Source of the DNA: Coriaria nepalensis
Taxonomy: Eukaryota; Streptophyta; Magnoliopsida; Cucurbitales; Coriariaceae
Direction: 5' to 3'
DNA length: 64,000 nucleotides
Assembly: GCA_027186245.1 (NCBI GenBank)
Contig: CP114483.1
Coordinates: forward strand, 382,001-446,000
Positions 62,779 through 64,000 of the stretch are shown here, piece by piece; position 1 is the stretch's first letter; each line of letters opens with the position of its first letter. A model generated the notes under the pieces. That model did no database searches and was not told the origin of the DNA. It saw only the letters and a list, made by a program, of their open reading frames with translations. The translations under genes and the position numbers were made by a program.

Positions 62779-64000
62779 ATGAAGCTTCAGTGCCACAACA
62801 ATGGCTGCCAACCCCTCATTCTTAAGTCCACTAACTCCACGGCACTCTGTACTACCAACTCCTATGCTTCAAAACAGGATCTCAAAGGTCAATCCGTCGC
62901 GGTAAGTGCATCGACAATTGGTCCTCTTTCTCTAAGTAAATGCCTCTCTTAAGGAATATATGTATATGTATCGTGCTTTCCATGCGTCATTCAGGTTGAT
63001 TTAAAACGAATAAGGGAAATGTAGAAGCAGATCAATGTTGAACTTATGACTATGAATCTAATATCCTTCTACAGTATCTCTCTAGATAATCTGCATATGA
63101 TAAAGTTAGAATATGAATCTAATATATCTAAATGGTTGAAACATTACATTTGATACACAGGTTATTGGTCTGGGGAAATCTGGAAGAGCTGCAGCTAGGC
63201 TGGCTCTTGCTAGAGGTGCTTCGGTTCTAGCTATTGACCAGAATGAGAATATGTGTATAGTGAAGGTACAGATACATACCCTGCTCCAATGTCCAAAATC
63301 TTTGAACATCTCCGCCTCTTTTCTATATCCTTCTACAGTATCTCTCTAGATAATCTGCATATGATAAAGTTAGAACGTATGCGTGTTCATTGCTCGCAGG
63401 AAGATCCCCTTTTTGAGAAGTATAGTGGTTTGAGAACGATCCTTGGAAATTTTGACCACGATCTTCTTCATGCAGCTGATATGGTGGTTATTTCACCTGG
63501 GGTTCCCCTAGCAAACTATGGTCTTTCCTCTCTGTTGCAGTCCGTAAGTCTATTTTTATGACTTGTACTCCTAACTGATTATGGTCTTTCCCTCTTTGGT
63601 AAAATTTTATTTTCTTTTGACGACAAGAGTGTAAAAGAAACTGATCGGTTGCTTTTATGATAAGGGCAGTATGTTTATAATCCTAGATTACTTGGCTGGA
63701 CTTCCTGTTATAATGGATGTGTTTTATATGTTTTTGCTGCCCAAATGCAGGGAAAGAGGGTGGTGTCCGAGTTGGACTTTGCGGCTGAAGTTCTTCCAAA
63801 AGATATAAAGATATTAGCTGTGACAGGAACAAATGGAAAATCAACCGTCGTTACTTTTGCTGGACAGGTTCTCCCATGTTTTTTTTCTTTTTTTCTCCGT
63901 ACTTCGAAATCCACCCTGTAGCATCTTAATAAAATTTGGAATAACTATATTTTGTGAGATTAACTGGAGTATATTGTTCATAAAATGATTTAGTTGCTGT
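62779..64000 (+). CDS. murD: MurD-like UDP-MurNAc-Ala-D-glutamate ligase, 5' part (runs off the edge)
   Basis: Four complete exons are visible: 62779-62901, 63161-63265, 63400-63543, 63751-63867 (489 bases, 163 codons, in frame throughout); the next intron runs past the window end. The first 33 or so residues are Ser/Thr/Asn-rich with almost no acids, a likely chloroplast transit peptide. Next come the MurD N-terminal domain (DLKGQSVAVIGLGKSGRAAA, then ISPGVPLANYGL) and the ATP loop ILAVTGTNGKSTVV after SELDFAAEVLP. MurD, not MurC, E or F, is indicated by the order SPG-xP, S/G-E-L/I-D, GTNGKST directly after a short N-domain. Bacterial MurD adds D-Glu in peptidoglycan synthesis; in plants the gene is of cyanobacterial (plastid) descent. 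Length expected is about 450-500 residues. Confidence 0.88.
63061..63374 (+). repeat. 50-bp perfect direct repeats flanking MurD exon 2
   Basis: The 50 bases at 63061-63110 (starting ATATCCTTCTACAGTATCTC) recur without change at 63325-63374. One copy is in intron 1, the other in intron 2, so exon 2 (63161-63265) is bracketed by identical sequence 264 bases apart. Confidence 0.9.

Overview
This is nuclear DNA from a flowering plant, most likely a core eudicot. The coding genes are split by short AT-rich introns with GT-AG borders. They include plant-only families (WIP zinc finger, plastid-targeted adenylosuccinate synthase, LPAT2, PPR, AG-peptide) and are separated by long AT-rich spacers with microsatellites. 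I cannot name the species. Exon borders below were read by hand; every model called intact sums to a whole number of codons.

Layout, left to right. (1) 0.6-2.3 kb: a decayed PPR gene resembling the mitochondrial editing factor MEF1, cut by a Ty3/gypsy gag remnant. (2) 2.5-9.1 kb: a 24-exon ARM/HEAT-like protein gene. (3) 9.7 kb: a 68-residue membrane protein. (4) 11.1-13.1 kb (-): adenylosuccinate synthase. (5) 13.3-13.7 kb (-): a small basic hypothetical protein. (6) 15.0-18.9 kb: LPAT2. (7) 18.9-25.2 kb: spacer, perhaps holding an old LTR. (8) 25.2-27.6 kb: a WIP zinc finger closest to NTT/WIP2. (9) 27.6-32.6 kb: spacer. (10) 32.6 kb (-): an arabinogalactan peptide. (11) 33.5-36.9 kb (-): a NIMA-related kinase gene of the NEK5/NEK6 type with several disabling lesions. 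(12) 38.8-40.8 kb (-): a J6/DNAJC9-type J-protein. (13) 41.5-43.5 kb: a second dead PPR gene. (14) 47.2-50.0 kb: an LRR receptor pseudokinase. (15) 51.7 kb (-): complex I ESSS subunit. (16) 52.4-54.5 kb (-): a GH28 polygalacturonase-like protein. (17) 55.3-59.9 kb (-): a bHLH48/bHLH60-type factor. (18) 62.8 kb to the right edge: the 5' part of a MurD-like peptidoglycan ligase gene.

The genes do not form a pathway or operon. What ties them together is gene order. From memory of Arabidopsis locus numbers, the ARM gene, ADSS, LPAT2, NTT, AG-peptide, ESSS, GH28 and bHLH genes lie in the same order as At3g57570 to At3g57800. The J-protein and LRR genes match neighbours At5g06910 and At5g06940, so this window may keep an ancestral order that Arabidopsis has split. 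The observations most worth following are the MurD-like gene in a flowering plant, the three dead genes (MEF1-like, NEK, second PPR), an in-frame PPR-gag chimera, a GC-AG intron in ADSS, a 20-bp perfect hairpin and a 29-bp inverted-repeat pair about 1.1 kb apart.
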